From contig JAKIVU010000001.1 in assembly GCA_022750375.1 (NCBI GenBank), positions 94,695-157,247 of the forward strand: DNA of 62,553 bases. Reading direction: 5' to 3'. Shown here piece by piece: positions 19,971 to 31,000 of the stretch (the first letter of the stretch is position 1; each line of letters begins with the position of its first letter). The translations under genes and the position numbers were made by a program. The notes under the pieces were generated by a model. The model searched no databases. It was not told where the DNA came from and saw only the letters and a list, made by a program, of their open reading frames with translations. The DNA is from Thermoplasmata archaeon (GTDB taxonomy: Archaea; Thermoplasmatota; Thermoplasmata; Lutacidiplasmatales; UBA184).

Positions 19971-21512
19971 TTAGGGCCCCCCACCGCGCAAACGGTCGAG
20001 GTCGTCCTCGAACAGGTCCCGGATGTCGTTGCATCCGAGCGCGACCATCGCGAGTCGAGTGATCCCGATCCCCCACGCGGCGACCGGAACTTCCACGCCG
20101 AGCGGCCGTAGGACCTCCGGACGGAACATCCCGCCCGGCAACACTTCCATCCAGCCGAGTCGCGGATGGCGGACATACCCCTCCACCGACGGTTCCGTGA
20201 AGGGAAAGTAGCTGGGTCGGATCTTGAGCTCTCGGATGCCGATCGCCTCCGCGAGCGCTCCGAACATCCCCACGAGGTGGCGAATGCTGGTCCCCTCGCC
20301 GCCGAGCACGCCCTCGCACTGACCGAACTCCACGCCGTGACGTGCGTCTACCTCTTCGCGCCGGAAGTTTCGGTCGATCGAGTACATCCGGAACGGCGGG
20401 CGCGGGTGCCCGGCGAGAAAGCGTGCGGAGACGGCCGTCGTCTGGGAGCGGAGCACGGGGCGTGCAGCGATCGTCGGGTCGTACTCCCCACCCCACCCTG
20501 GGCCGACCGGCGTCGGCTCCCCCGGCAGTGGTCGACCGTCGTGCACATCGGCCACCCTTCCGAGCAGGTCCGCCGGTGGAAGATGTCCCTGAATCCCGTT
20601 CAGGGAGAGCGCGTCGTGGATCGAGCGTGCCGGGTGGTCCTGCGGCATGTTGAGGACGTCGTTGTTCCAGAACTCGGTCTCGAGCAGGGGGCCCTCCGCT
20701 TGCTCGAATCCGAGGCCGATCAGGATCTCCTCGAACTCCTCGAGCCACGCGACATACGGGTTCGGGCGAGCGGCGGTCAAGAACGGTACCGGCGCCCGAA
20801 CATCGTAAGGCCGGAACGTGTGATCCCTCCACGCGCCGGAAGCGAGCAAGACCGGGGTCAGGGCGCCGAGCATCTCCTCCCCTTCCGCCGGGACGGTCAG
20901 CCGTCGACCTTCTTCGGACGGGGACCAGCGTTTGATCGAACGGCGTTCCGTGCGGACGAGGCCACGACGCTCGAGCGCGGAAACGATCGCCTCATCGACC
21001 TCCTCCTCCTCGTTCACCAATTGCTTGAGAACGACCTCTTCCGGCAGGAGCGTCGGCCGCGACGCATCGCCCTTGCGCAGTCGGAACGGCATCCCGTCCT
21101 CGAGCAGTCCCCGGCGTCGTAGGATTCCGATCGCCGCGGAGCGCTCCTCTTCGTCGAGGCCCTCCGCTGCCGCGGTCTCGGGGGTCAGGGTCCCGCCGTG
21201 TCGATCGAGCGCCGCGAGGAACCGCCGCTCGGGCAGACCGCGAGCCAGCGCCGTCTCACCGCGCGGGGTCAGTCGACGGGTGGTCAGGTGCTCTTCTTCG
21301 ACCGCCACCAGGTGCTTTGCCCGCAGTCGTTGGAGACTCCCGCGTACCTGGTCGAGGCCGAGGCCGGTCCGGCTCGCGAGCTCCTCCTCTTCGATGGACA
21401 ACTCTGGAGTCGATCGAAGTGCGACCAGCACCGAACGCTCGGGCCCCGAGAGGGTCACCGGGGCCGCCCCGTCCGATGCACCTTCCGATGCACCGGGCAC
21501 GAGGTCGACCAA
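19971..21512 (-). CDS. pheS: Phenylalanine--tRNA ligase alpha subunit
   Basis: HPARSIHDALSLN..., RNFRREEVDARHGVEFGQCEGVL..., PYFPFTEPSVEGYVRHPRLGWMEVLPGGMFRPEVLRPLG, AWGIGITRLAMVALGCNDIRDLFEDDLDRLR. Confidence 0.95.
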   Translation of the reverse strand: MVDLVPGASEGASDGAAPVTLSGPERSVLVALRSTPELSIEEEELASRTGLGLDQVRGSLQRLRAKHLVAVEEEHLTTRRLTPRGETALARGLPERRFLAALDRHGGTLTPETAAAEGLDEEERSAAIGILRRRGLLEDGMPFRLRKGDASRPTLLPEEVVLKQLVNEEEEVDEAIVSALERRGLVRTERRSIKRWSPSEEGRRLTVPAEGEEMLGALTPVLLASGAWRDHTFRPYDVRAPVPFLTAARPNPYVAWLEEFEEILIGLGFEQAEGPLLETEFWNNDVLNMPQDHPARSIHDALSLNGIQGHLPPADLLGRVADVHDGRPLPGEPTPVGPGWGGEYDPTIAARPVLRSQTTAVSARFLAGHPRPPFRMYSIDRNFRREEVDARHGVEFGQCEGVLGGEGTSIRHLVGMFGALAEAIGIRELKIRPSYFPFTEPSVEGYVRHPRLGWMEVLPGGMFRPEVLRPLGVEVPVAAWGIGITRLAMVALGCNDIRDLFEDDLDRLRGGGP

Positions 21513-21589
21513 GAGGGAGCGCGATTAAGTCTTTTCCCGCGGCGCGCCGGTAGGGCCTTGGGGATTTCTCGGCGACCGGTCTCGGACCT

Positions 21590-23989
21590 CTATCCAGGCG
21601 GGTTCGGAGGGACCGCATCCTCGGCGGGCGCAGCGGGAACCGCGGGGGATGGAGCCATCGCCGGGGGCGGAGCCGGGTCCGGAGCGGGGGCGGGCGCGCG
21701 GGGGGTTGGGTAGGTGGGGGATGGAGGCGGGGACTCCGCAGAATCGGGTCCTCGTCCGATCAGCCAGCCGACCACGATACTGAGCGTCATGAGGACGACG
21801 TACAGGACGACATTATTGGGATAGGTCGAGAGCGGCGCGAGCGCCGGGTCGAAGCCAAGGAGGTTCACGCTGACGGTCGTCGATACGTTACCGTAGTACC
21901 CGCCGTTCGAGACCAGCGCCGTCGCCACGGCGCTCGACCCCAGGTAGCAGTACGGGACGGTGATCGACGCGAGAGCCGTTCCGGACCCGTTGGACACGGG
22001 GCCGGCCAACCCAAACACTCCCGAACAGGGCCCCCCGATCCCGGCGGAGGAGAGCGAGACGACGATCGATACCCCGGGGATGGCGGCCCCGCTAGTCGAG
22101 TTCGCGATCGTGACGAGGATCGACACTTGCCCACCCGGTGCGACGGGAGACGGCGAGGCGCCGATCGAAAGATTCACAAAGCTCGAAACGAGGTGTTCGT
22201 AGAGGTAGACGCCGATGGGGGATCCCCAGCCCGTCGCCGTGTCCCAGCCCGGACCCGCGGCCCCGAGGCAGTTCGAGCCGGAGTTGACGTCGTTCAACGG
22301 GTAGTCCTTCGTGGAGCTGTTGGCCGCCAGAGCGTAGATCGCCGGGGTCAGGAATCCGAAGTTGTCGCCGCGCAGGGCGTCCATCTCGGTCACCATCCCG
22401 GCCCAGAGGGGAGTGGCGAAGCTCGTTCCTCCTCCGGCGTCCTCCTGGCCGTTGAAGTAGATGAAATTGTAGTCCGCGGTCGCTGCCACATCGGGACCGC
22501 CCCGGTGGCCGTTCGCCTCGATGGGCGCTTTCGCGCTTCCGACCTCCTGCCACGACGGGGCACCGAACTGCGTAGAGAACCCGCCTCCGCTCTCGGGCCA
22601 GGCCGACTCACTGAATCCGGTGAGCGCCCCGAGGACGCTTCGTTGGAGCGTTACGCTGGTGCCGCCCACGGCGACCACTTGCGGGGATGCCGACGGATAC
22701 TGGGCCTGCGCTCCCCCGGTACAACCGGCCGTCGCGTCGCCGCCCGTGTCCCCGGTCGCCGCGAAGAGGCTGATCTTTTCGTGGGCCGCGACCGCGAAAT
22801 CCGTCTCGAATCCGTCGGTGAGGGTCATGTCCGCGCCGTCCGCGGAACCGAACGACATCGAGATCGCCGCGACGTTCGGGATGCGCGCCGGGTCGACCGC
22901 CATGTTCAACGCGTCGATCATCGACGTATCGCTCGGGGAGTAGGAGTCCATGGCCGGCCCGGCGGGGGCATAGACCGCGTCGAGCGTGGCGCCGGGGGCC
23001 ATCGACCCTGACCATTCGATGTCGAGCGTGAGCTCTCGAGAACCGTTGCTCGGGTCGTTGACCGCGTTCGCGGACGGCGCCGAAGCGCCATCGACCGGGT
23101 ATGCCACGACGTTGGGCGAGGGAAAACCCGAAGGGTAGTCCTGAGCAAAGAACGTCTGAATGTCGTTCGGCGCGTAGCCAAGACCCCACAGGAGCAACAC
23201 GATGCCTTTGCCCGAAGCGTAGGTCGGCGAAGGGGTGAGGTTGTAGAGTCCCGAAACATCGTAGATGTCGCGAGCGATCGATGGGGTGACGAGGTTGGCC
23301 GGGTTCTGGGCCGGTCCGTTGACCGTGGGCGAGATCTCGGGCAATTCGGGCAGCGAGAACTGGTCGAAGCCACTTGCGAGGCCGGTCACCGATTGGACCT
23401 CGGCCTCCAGGTTCGGGGGAAGCGAGGGCGCGGCGGCGGGGAAGCTCACGGAACGTCCGTCGTAGGTTCCGGAGAGTATCGAGGTGCCGAAAGCTCGGTC
23501 GACGGCCGCGGGGGTCCCGCTCAGACCGAGGGAGAGCCGGTCGGGCCAGGCGTGAGAGACCACGAGTCCGTTCGATTCGAAGTACTGCTCGGCAGAAGCG
23601 TACTCCGCGGTCGATAGCCCGTACTCATCCGCGATCTCCGTGACGGTCATCGGCGCGGCGTTCCCGCTTGGCGCGTCGTAGAACGTTGCGTTCGAGGGCG
23701 TGAAGGTAACTTCGAGGTTCTGAAGGTTCGAGGCCGGAAGAAGGCCCTCGGCATCGCGGGCGACCGCGGGGGAGAAACCGGCGCGCTCGGCGAAGCTCAC
23801 TGTGCCGAGGGCATCCGGGGTGATCACCGTCATAGGACCCGTCGACCGTGCGGCGGCCGGCGCCAGCGCGCCGGCCGGCAAGATCATCACGGCGGCGAGG
23901 AGAAGAACGAGGAGCAGCCCCGGCGCCGCGTGCGGTCGCCGACGCCGTCCGGGGAGAGGGGGCCCCACGACAATGGGAGGCTCGCTCAC
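21590..23989 (-). CDS. S53 (sedolisin/pro-kumamolisin) family peptidase with C-terminal TM and Pro-rich tail
   Basis: GTG at 23989; pro-domain, RELTLDIEWSGSMAPGATLDAVYAP (Glu/Asp), ISLFAATGDTGGDA, GGGTSFATPLWAGM (Ser); C-terminal VVLYVVLMTLSIVVGWLIG. Confidence 0.9.
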   Translation of the reverse strand: MSEPPIVVGPPLPGRRRRPHAAPGLLLVLLLAAVMILPAGALAPAAARSTGPMTVITPDALGTVSFAERAGFSPAVARDAEGLLPASNLQNLEVTFTPSNATFYDAPSGNAAPMTVTEIADEYGLSTAEYASAEQYFESNGLVVSHAWPDRLSLGLSGTPAAVDRAFGTSILSGTYDGRSVSFPAAAPSLPPNLEAEVQSVTGLASGFDQFSLPELPEISPTVNGPAQNPANLVTPSIARDIYDVSGLYNLTPSPTYASGKGIVLLLWGLGYAPNDIQTFFAQDYPSGFPSPNVVAYPVDGASAPSANAVNDPSNGSRELTLDIEWSGSMAPGATLDAVYAPAGPAMDSYSPSDTSMIDALNMAVDPARIPNVAAISMSFGSADGADMTLTDGFETDFAVAAHEKISLFAATGDTGGDATAGCTGGAQAQYPSASPQVVAVGGTSVTLQRSVLGALTGFSESAWPESGGGFSTQFGAPSWQEVGSAKAPIEANGHRGGPDVAATADYNFIYFNGQEDAGGGTSFATPLWAGMVTEMDALRGDNFGFLTPAIYALAANSSTKDYPLNDVNSGSNCLGAAGPGWDTATGWGSPIGVYLYEHLVSSFVNLSIGASPSPVAPGGQVSILVTIANSTSGAAIPGVSIVVSLSSAGIGGPCSGVFGLAGPVSNGSGTALASITVPYCYLGSSAVATALVSNGGYYGNVSTTVSVNLLGFDPALAPLSTYPNNVVLYVVLMTLSIVVGWLIGRGPDSAESPPPSPTYPTPRAPAPAPDPAPPPAMAPSPAVPAAPAEDAVPPNPPG

Positions 23990-24021
23990 CGCTGAAATAG
24001 CTTCCCCCCGGGGAGGAGCGC

Positions 24022-25479
24022 TCAGCTCCGAATCGCCGCAGTGTACCCCGCGGGGAGGTGGTAGGTGCCCTCGCCCCCGAGCGGGTCCGGCCGGGGAGTA
24101 GCGATTTCGCCCCGCTTCGCCGCGAGGTAGGCGTCGATCGCCTCGGCCGCCTGCGTCGCGGTTCCCATCGCGTAGACGACCGACCGGCCGCCCGCGGAGA
24201 AGATTCCCGGCACGGCCGTCTCGAACCCCTTTCCCTTCCCCTCGGGCCAGCCCTGGTTGGTGATCTTGAGGTCGAGCTCGGGACCGAACCCGAGCAGGTC
24301 GGCCTTCTGGCCGACCGCGACGATCACCGTGTCGCACGGGATCGTCTCTTCGGAGCCCGGGACCGGCGTGGGACTCCGTCGTCCACCGGCGTCGGGGGGT
24401 CCGAGCTCGATCGATTGGACGACCAGCCCTTCGACGTGGCCGTTCCCCACGATCCGGACCGGGGCTTTCTGGAACAGGAAGCGGATCCCTTCGTGTTCCG
24501 CGCCGCGGACCTCCTCGGGATCGGCGGGCATCTCCTCGCGTCCGCGCCGGTAGACGAGGGTGACCCGGCCCCCGTTCGACTTACGCAGCGCGCTGCGCAC
24601 CGAGTCCATGGCGACGTCCCCGCCTCCGACGACGACGATCTCCTTCCCGACGGTGACCGGGCGGTCGTGGTTGATCTCCTTCAGGAACGAGAGAGCGTGG
24701 ACCACGCCCTCCATCTCCTCTCCGGGAACGTTCAAGGTCCGGTGGGTGGAGGTTCCGATCGAAACGAACACCGCCTGGTAGCCGTCCTTGAGCAGTTGCT
24801 CGACCGGGAGGTCCTTTCCTACCTTCGTCGCGGTGACGAACGTGACGTCGAGGTCCCGGAACCGTGCCCGGTCCGTGAGGACATCCGCGTCGGTCATTCG
24901 GTACGCAGGAATCGTCTGCATCAGTCCCCCGAGCCGGTCTTCCTGCTCGTAGACCGTGACGGAGTAGCCCCGCACGCCCAGCTCCCACGCCGCCATCATC
25001 CCGGCCGGACCTGCACCGACCACGGCCACGCGTTGGTTCTTCGGCTTCGAGGCAACGTAGGCGAGGTCGCTCTGGCCGTAGTCGAGGGCGACCCGCTTCA
25101 GGTGCCGGATCGCGATCGGGACGCCTTTCTTCTTCACGACGCAGGCGTCCTCACAGTAGTGGTAGCAAACCTTGCAGAGACTCGTGGAGAGCGGGTTCTC
25201 TCGGAGGGTCACCTTCGCGGCCCCGTCGAAATCCTCGACGGCGATCAGCCGGATGTACTCCCGGGCGTCCTGGGAGATGGGGCACGCCTCGATGCACCAG
25301 GGACGGCGACACTGGATGCACCGCTTCGCCTCCAGGACGGCGTCCTCCTTCGAGTAGGCGTGAAGGACCTCGCGGAAATCCGTCGTCCGGTCGGGGACCG
25401 GCTCTTCCACGATCGGGACCCGTACCGGGTTCAGTTTCGGAGGGGTCGGCCTCGGTGCGACGGGCGCCTCTGCGGACAT
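24022..25479 (-). CDS. GltD/NfnB-like NAD(P)H-dependent FAD oxidoreductase (glutamate synthase small-subunit-like)
   Basis: CIQCRRPWCIEACPISQDAREYI, LCKVCYHYCEDACVVKKKGVPIAIRHLKR, VAVVGAGPAGMMAAWELGVRG, VVVGGGDVAMDSVRSALR; start at ATG 25479. Confidence 0.88.
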   Translation of the reverse strand: MSAEAPVAPRPTPPKLNPVRVPIVEEPVPDRTTDFREVLHAYSKEDAVLEAKRCIQCRRPWCIEACPISQDAREYIRLIAVEDFDGAAKVTLRENPLSTSLCKVCYHYCEDACVVKKKGVPIAIRHLKRVALDYGQSDLAYVASKPKNQRVAVVGAGPAGMMAAWELGVRGYSVTVYEQEDRLGGLMQTIPAYRMTDADVLTDRARFRDLDVTFVTATKVGKDLPVEQLLKDGYQAVFVSIGTSTHRTLNVPGEEMEGVVHALSFLKEINHDRPVTVGKEIVVVGGGDVAMDSVRSALRKSNGGRVTLVYRRGREEMPADPEEVRGAEHEGIRFLFQKAPVRIVGNGHVEGLVVQSIELGPPDAGGRRSPTPVPGSEETIPCDTVIVAVGQKADLLGFGPELDLKITNQGWPEGKGKGFETAVPGIFSAGGRSVVYAMGTATQAAEAIDAYLAAKRGEIATPRPDPLGGEGTYHLPAGYTAAIRS

Positions 25480-25630
25480 AGAACCACCGAAAGAAGCCCC
25501 TACGATTCTTAAGAGCGTTCCGCGCCCCACGCAAGGACACGACGGGGAATCGGTCGCCTCCGCGGCCCCGGCACCCAAAGCTATAGGGGGACCCCTCGTC
25601 CCTACGAACATCCCGGAAGGGAGTGCGACC

Positions 25631-26971
25631 ATGGTCCTGGATTCCCTGGGAAAGTCCCTCCGCAGCGTCCTCCAGAAGATCGCGCGCGGGTCGACCGTCG
25701 ACGAGGCACTCCTCGCCGAGGTCGTCCGCGACATCCAACGCGCGCTGCTCCAGGCCGACGTGAACGTCCAGCTGACCCTCGACCTTACCCAGCGGGTGCG
25801 ACGCCGCGCGACCGAGGAGAAGCCGCCGGCGGGCGCCAGTCTACGGGACTTCTTGATCCGCATCATCTACGAGGAAATCCGGGGGATCCTCGGAAAGGAG
25901 GGGGTGTTCGAGCTCAAACCGAAGAAGATCCTCCTCGCGGGCCTATTCGGCCAAGGGAAGACGACGACCGCCGGCAAGCTCGCCCGCTACTTCCAGAAGA
26001 AGGGAGTACGGGTCGGGCTCGTCGCCGCCGATGTCCACCGCCCGGCCGCGATCGACCAACTCGAACAGCTCGCCAAGAAGGTCGGCGCCGAGTTCTACGC
26101 GAACCGCGCCGAAGCGAAGGCCGAGGTCGTCGTCCGCGAGGCGCTCGCCAAGTTCCCGCCGCACCTCGCCGTCATCGTGGACACGGCCGGAAGGAGCGGG
26201 ATCGACGCGCAGCTGATCGCCGAGCTCCAGCGGGTCCGCACGACCCTCGCACCCGACGATACGATCCTCGTCCTCGACGCCGCGATGGGTCAGAGCGCTG
26301 GGCGGAGCGCGGAGGCGTTCCACAAGGCGGTCGGTCTCACCGGGGTCATCCTGACGAAGCTCGACGGCTCCGCGAAAGGGGGCGGCGCACTCTCGGCGGT
26401 CGCCGTCAGCGGTGCGCCGATCCTCTTCATCGGGACGGGCGAGCACTTGGACGAGCTCGAACGGTTCGAACCGACCCGATTCGTCTCTCGGCTCCTCGGC
26501 ATGGGGGATATCCAGACGCTCCTCGAACGGTTCGAGGAGCTGACGGACAAGGAGGCCGCCGAGACCGCCGCCAAGAACCTGATGGGCGGGAAGTTCACCC
26601 TCCGGGACATGAGGGCCCAGCTCGCCTCGCTCGGCGAGATGGGCCCGTTCTCGAAGCTCATGTCGATGGTGCCGGGGCTTGGAGGCGGCAAGGTCGACGA
26701 GAAGCAGCTGGACGCGACCCAGGTCCGCCTCCAACAGTTCCGCACGATCCTCGATTCGATGACCCCCCAGGAGCTCGACGAACCCGCCCTCCTCAAGTCG
26801 GAGCGGATCCACCGGATCGCGCGCGGCAGCGGGCGCAAACCGCAGGAAGTTCGCGCGCTCCTGAAGCACTACGAGACGACTCGGAAGGCGGCGCACGGGC
26901 TGGCATCGAACCGTCGACTGCGACGCCAGCTGGAGAAGCAGTTCGCCGCCGGCGAAGCCCCGACGGAGTGA
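25631..26971 (+). CDS. srp54: Signal recognition particle 54 kDa protein
   Basis: MVLDSLGKSLRSVLQKIARGSTVDEALLAEVVRDIQRALLQADVNVQL...LLAGLFGQGKTTTAGKLARYFQKKG...ILTKLDGSAKGGGALS; M-domain GGGKVDEKQL. Confidence 0.97.
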   Translation: MVLDSLGKSLRSVLQKIARGSTVDEALLAEVVRDIQRALLQADVNVQLTLDLTQRVRRRATEEKPPAGASLRDFLIRIIYEEIRGILGKEGVFELKPKKILLAGLFGQGKTTTAGKLARYFQKKGVRVGLVAADVHRPAAIDQLEQLAKKVGAEFYANRAEAKAEVVVREALAKFPPHLAVIVDTAGRSGIDAQLIAELQRVRTTLAPDDTILVLDAAMGQSAGRSAEAFHKAVGLTGVILTKLDGSAKGGGALSAVAVSGAPILFIGTGEHLDELERFEPTRFVSRLLGMGDIQTLLERFEELTDKEAAETAAKNLMGGKFTLRDMRAQLASLGEMGPFSKLMSMVPGLGGGKVDEKQLDATQVRLQQFRTILDSMTPQELDEPALLKSERIHRIARGSGRKPQEVRALLKHYETTRKAAHGLASNRRLRRQLEKQFAAGEAPTE

Positions 26972-26986
26972 GGGGCGCACCGTCCG

Positions 26987-27529
26987 ATGGTGGGCGCGAA
27001 TCTCGCGGAGGAGGCCGCAGGACTCCTGCTGGTCTTCTTCGTGCCGGGATACACTCTCACGAAGGCGACGTTCCCCGAATGGCGGCTCCGCGGCTCCGAC
27101 GCGCTGCTGCGGCTCCTGGAGACCGTCACACTGGCGCTCGTGCTGAGCGTCGTGCTGACCCTCCTTGTGGGCTACGCCCTGCTCGCCGCCGCCCCGGGAG
27201 GGTTCCAAGCATACTGGTCTGACCCACTGCTCGAGGCGTGCCTCGCGGGGATCGCCGCGGTCGGGTTCGTTTTCGGCTGGGTTCGAGGCGCCTACCGTAA
27301 ACAGCCCCCACCGCCCGCGGCGTCCGAGGGCGAATCGGGCGAGGACGGAGCGTGGGAGCTTACCCGGGAGCTCGAACGTCTCGGCCGGGAGGAACGGCGA
27401 CTCAGTCACCTGCTCCGCACCCTAGGCAACGACCCGGCCGCGACCGGGCAGTTCCGGGAGGAGCTCGACCACGTGCGGTCGATGCGGGCAGAGCTTCAGG
27501 AGCGACGGGAGGCCGAGTATGGGACGTAG
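26987..27529 (+). CDS. DUF1616-like membrane protein
   Basis: LLLVFFVPGYTLTKATFPEWRLRGSDALLRLLETVTLALVLSVVLTLLVGYAL; second TM region then coiled-coil tail. Confidence 0.6.
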   Translation: MVGANLAEEAAGLLLVFFVPGYTLTKATFPEWRLRGSDALLRLLETVTLALVLSVVLTLLVGYALLAAAPGGFQAYWSDPLLEACLAGIAAVGFVFGWVRGAYRKQPPPPAASEGESGEDGAWELTRELERLGREERRLSHLLRTLGNDPAATGQFREELDHVRSMRAELQERREAEYGT

Positions 27530-27896
27530 GGGCTCCGCTCCCGGGGGCTACAAGATGGTACTCGTCCTTCGGGGCGAGCTCCGCCTAACGGCCGGGAAGG
27601 CTGCGGTCCAAGCCGCCCACGCCGCGGTGATGCTCACCCTCGCCGCGGAGAAACGCGACGCGTCGGCGTTCGACGCGTGGCAGGCCGGGGGCCAGAAGAA
27701 GATCGCCCTCGTGGTTCCCACGCTCAGCGACCTCGAGTCCCTCGAGCGAACGGCCCGGGGTAAGAAGATCCCGACGGTCTGGGTCGAGGACGCCGGTCTG
27801 ACCGAAGTCGCCCCCGGGACGCGGACCTGTCTTGGTCTCGGACCCGCTCCCGCCTCGGAGGTCGACGCGATCACTGGGGAACTACCGCTGCTCTGA
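27519..27896 (+). CDS. pth2: Peptidyl-tRNA hydrolase, Pth2 family
   Basis: YKMVLVLRGELRLTAGKAAVQAAHAAVMLTL...GQKKIALVVPTLSDLESLERTARGKKIPTVWVEDAGLTEVAPGTRTCLGLGPAP. Confidence 0.95.
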   Translation: MGRRGSAPGGYKMVLVLRGELRLTAGKAAVQAAHAAVMLTLAAEKRDASAFDAWQAGGQKKIALVVPTLSDLESLERTARGKKIPTVWVEDAGLTEVAPGTRTCLGLGPAPASEVDAITGELPLL

Positions 27897-27926
27897 ATCC
27901 ACGGCTATCCCTTGCGCCCCGAGTCC

Positions 27927-27963
27927 GGCCCCCCGGGACCGAGAGTGACGGAGTCGGGGGGTC
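27927..27963. repeat. Intergenic hairpin (about 9 bp GGCCCCCCG/CGGGGGGTC) between convergent pth2 and the binding-protein gene; candidate bidirectional terminator
   Basis: Inverted repeat seen directly; one G-U pair. Confidence 0.4.
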
Positions 27964-28062
27964 CGCGACAACCCCGGCAGGACTCTCTAGCCTACGACGG
28001 CGTTCCTGATTCTCGAAAAGAAAGAGGGAGGAAAGGGTTCGACTGAGCAGTGCCTGCTCGGC

Positions 28063-31000
28063 TCAGCTCGACGGCGGAGAGGAACCTTCGTTCGACTCCG
28101 TGGTGGGCTTGTCGCCAGACTCCCACGACTGGGGCGGGGCGGCCGACGGGGGCTCCCGGCCGCGCCAGTAGAGCGCGAGCGCCAGGAAGATTACCGCCAG
28201 CACGGCAAACAGACCGATCAGCGCGTAGGCGAGGGTGCTGAACCCGGTCGTCGTGGTCGTGCTCCCACCACCGGTGACCTGGGTGAATCCGATGCTCACC
28301 GTCTGGTTCGCTCCGTTGACGGTCACCGTGCCGCCGCTCGGCGATGCCACCCATCCGCTCGGCGCCGTGATCGCGTAGGTCCACGGCCCGTTCGTGGTCG
28401 TGAAGCTGACCGAGTCCGCGGTTCCCGTAATCGGGGTCTGACTACCGAAGTAGACCGTCCAAGTCGCACCCGTGGGGAGGGTGCTCGTCGTGAAGGTCAC
28501 CGTGTAGGTAGGCAACACCGGTCCGTAGATGATGACCTGCGTGGCCGGGCCCGCCGCGACGATCACGTTACCGGAGCCAGGAGTCGCAGTGTAACCCGCG
28601 ATCGCCGGCACCGTGAACGCGTACGTCCCGTTGGGGAGCTGGACCGAGGTGAAGTAGTTCGAAGTCGGGGTCGTCGCTACTCCGTTCACGGTCACAGACC
28701 ACATGACACCCGCCGCCAGACCACCCTCGAAGAACGTCACCGCGTAGGTGAAGGGCACGAAGACGACCTTCACTGTCGCCGCAGTGCCGTTGAGGACTTC
28801 GCTTCCGGTCCACGTGGTGGTCCATCCGCCGATGGTCGCCACGGCCCAGCTGTACGTCCCGTTCGGCAGCTGGAACGAGATCGTAGTCCCGTTGCTCAGA
28901 ATCCCGAACCCGTTCACCGTCACGCTCCACGGGGTGTTTGCTGGGAGCCCCGATTGCACGAAGTTCAGCGCGAACCCGTTGAGCGGCGTTGTCATCGGAA
29001 TCGCGACTACTACGTTCGCTCCCGCGACCGTGACCTGGCCGGCGTTGGCCGGAGCGCTCAGACCCGCGGGCACGCTCAGCGTGAAGTCGTACGTGTTGTT
29101 CTCCTCGTAGAACGTGATGTTCGCCGCCGTCGACGTCAGCGTGAACCCATCGAGACTGACCGTCCACGAGTCGCTGGGCGGGAGGCCCGTTGACGCGAAG
29201 GTGACGGCGTACGTCGTCAGGATCACACCGGTGTAGGTGACGTTCACGTTCACCGCGAGGAGGCCCGTGAAGGCCGCCGTGGTGCCCGGTCCGCTGTCCG
29301 TGTAGCCGATCACGACCTGGGGTGCGTAGGCCCATCCCGACACGTTAGCGGGTAACGTGAACGGAATCGCCGGCATCTGGCTCGTGAGCGCGCCCACGTT
29401 CTGAACGACCATGGTCCAGGACGTGTTCGATACGAGACCCGCCTCCGTGAACGTCAGCGTGTCGGTGGGTCCGCTGAACGCCGCGAAGGTGATCGCGATC
29501 GTGTCGTTCGCTCCCGAGATGACCGCGGTTCCGTTGCTCGGAGACGCCCCGTACCCGCTCACGAACCCGACCGTGTAGGTGTACGAGCCGTTGGCGAGCC
29601 CGGTGAAGTTCACGTAGTCGTTGGTGGACGCCACTCCGGTCGAGGAGAGCGTCTTCCCATCGAGTGTCGCCGACCAGACCGTGGTTCCCGGCAGAGTCGT
29701 CTGCTTGAGGTCCACGTTGAACACGTTCGTCTCGTAGGCCCACGTGTACCAGGTCTGGACACCGCCTCCGCCGACCGAGGGGTTGACGTTGATGCCCGTC
29801 GGGGCGATCCACGTTCCGTAGTCGACGACCAAGGTCGAGGTGTACGCATAGACCTCGAACGCGAGCAGGTTACCCACGTGCTCAATCATGTTGTATTCGA
29901 GCACCCGGAAGGTGATGTTCGACTCGTGCGCCGCGAGCGCGTTCCACGTCACCAGCGCCGAGTACGCGATCCCCTGGCATTCGGAGAGGATCGAGGTCTG
30001 CCCGGCCCAGTAGGCGAGGTCCGCGAACGAGCCGGAGGCGTGACCGCACGCGGCGACGTTGTTGTAGGCCGGCTCGGCGAAGGTCGAGTAGAGCCCCTGG
30101 GCATACGAGAACGTCCCGTTCGGTAGCCAGAACGGCACCATGTAGTCGGTGGGGTCGGCGTAGTCTGGAACCCAGCCCCAGTTGTAGACGGGCAGGCTGC
30201 CCGCCCCGTTCCCGAGACCGACCTGGCCGTACAGCTCACTGCCTGTGATGTCGAAATAGTACATCACGATCGCGCCGTCGGTCAGCGACTTAACGGACGC
30301 AATCCAAGCCGACATCGCCGCATCGAGCGAGGGCGCGCCGACCCAGCCCTGGATGGCGAACGTGCAGGGCGTGGAGGGAGTGCACGCGGAGAGTTCCGAG
30401 TCATACCACGGACTGCCCGAGTTGGTGATGTTCTGCCACCAGGATGCAGCGCCGCCCGCGATCGCCGGGTTGGTGATCGGGTCGCCCGCGGGCCAGGAGA
30501 TGTTCGTGGGGTAGTAGAACGACTGCGCCGGGGGGATCGCCCCGCCGTAGTTCTCCGCATACTTGACCCCGTCCACGGTCCAGATAGTGTTCTCGATCGT
30601 GTTGTACGGATAGGCGTGCACCAGGAACTGCCGCAGCCCGTTGTTCGACAAGAAGTCGCCCGGCACGTTGGTCGCGCCGGCCCCGTTGGGGTCGATCGCG
30701 GCCTCGTTGGTCGTGTTGAACGTCAGCTCGAACATCATGTTCCAGTTGTCCCCCGTCACGATGTTCTGCATCAGTCCGTACACACCCTCGTGCACGAGGT
30801 CGAGGACGGTGGAGGTGTGGCTCTCGTCGTATCCGAAGCCATCCGCCTGTCCTGCGATCGCTTCCTGCAGGCCCAGCGTGTCGTCATTGTCCCAGTAGAC
30901 GACCACGTTGGGAATGTAGTTTCCCGGCGCGGGCAGGCAGTTGGGCTGCCCCGCGCAGCCGGCGGGTGCCACGTAGGTGGGGTCCGCGGCGAGCGTGTAA

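Noticed and set aside
19969-20832. N-terminal extension of the 850-aa pheT ORF
   Set aside because: Out-of-frame overlap with pheS; conserved PheT starts around 19968.
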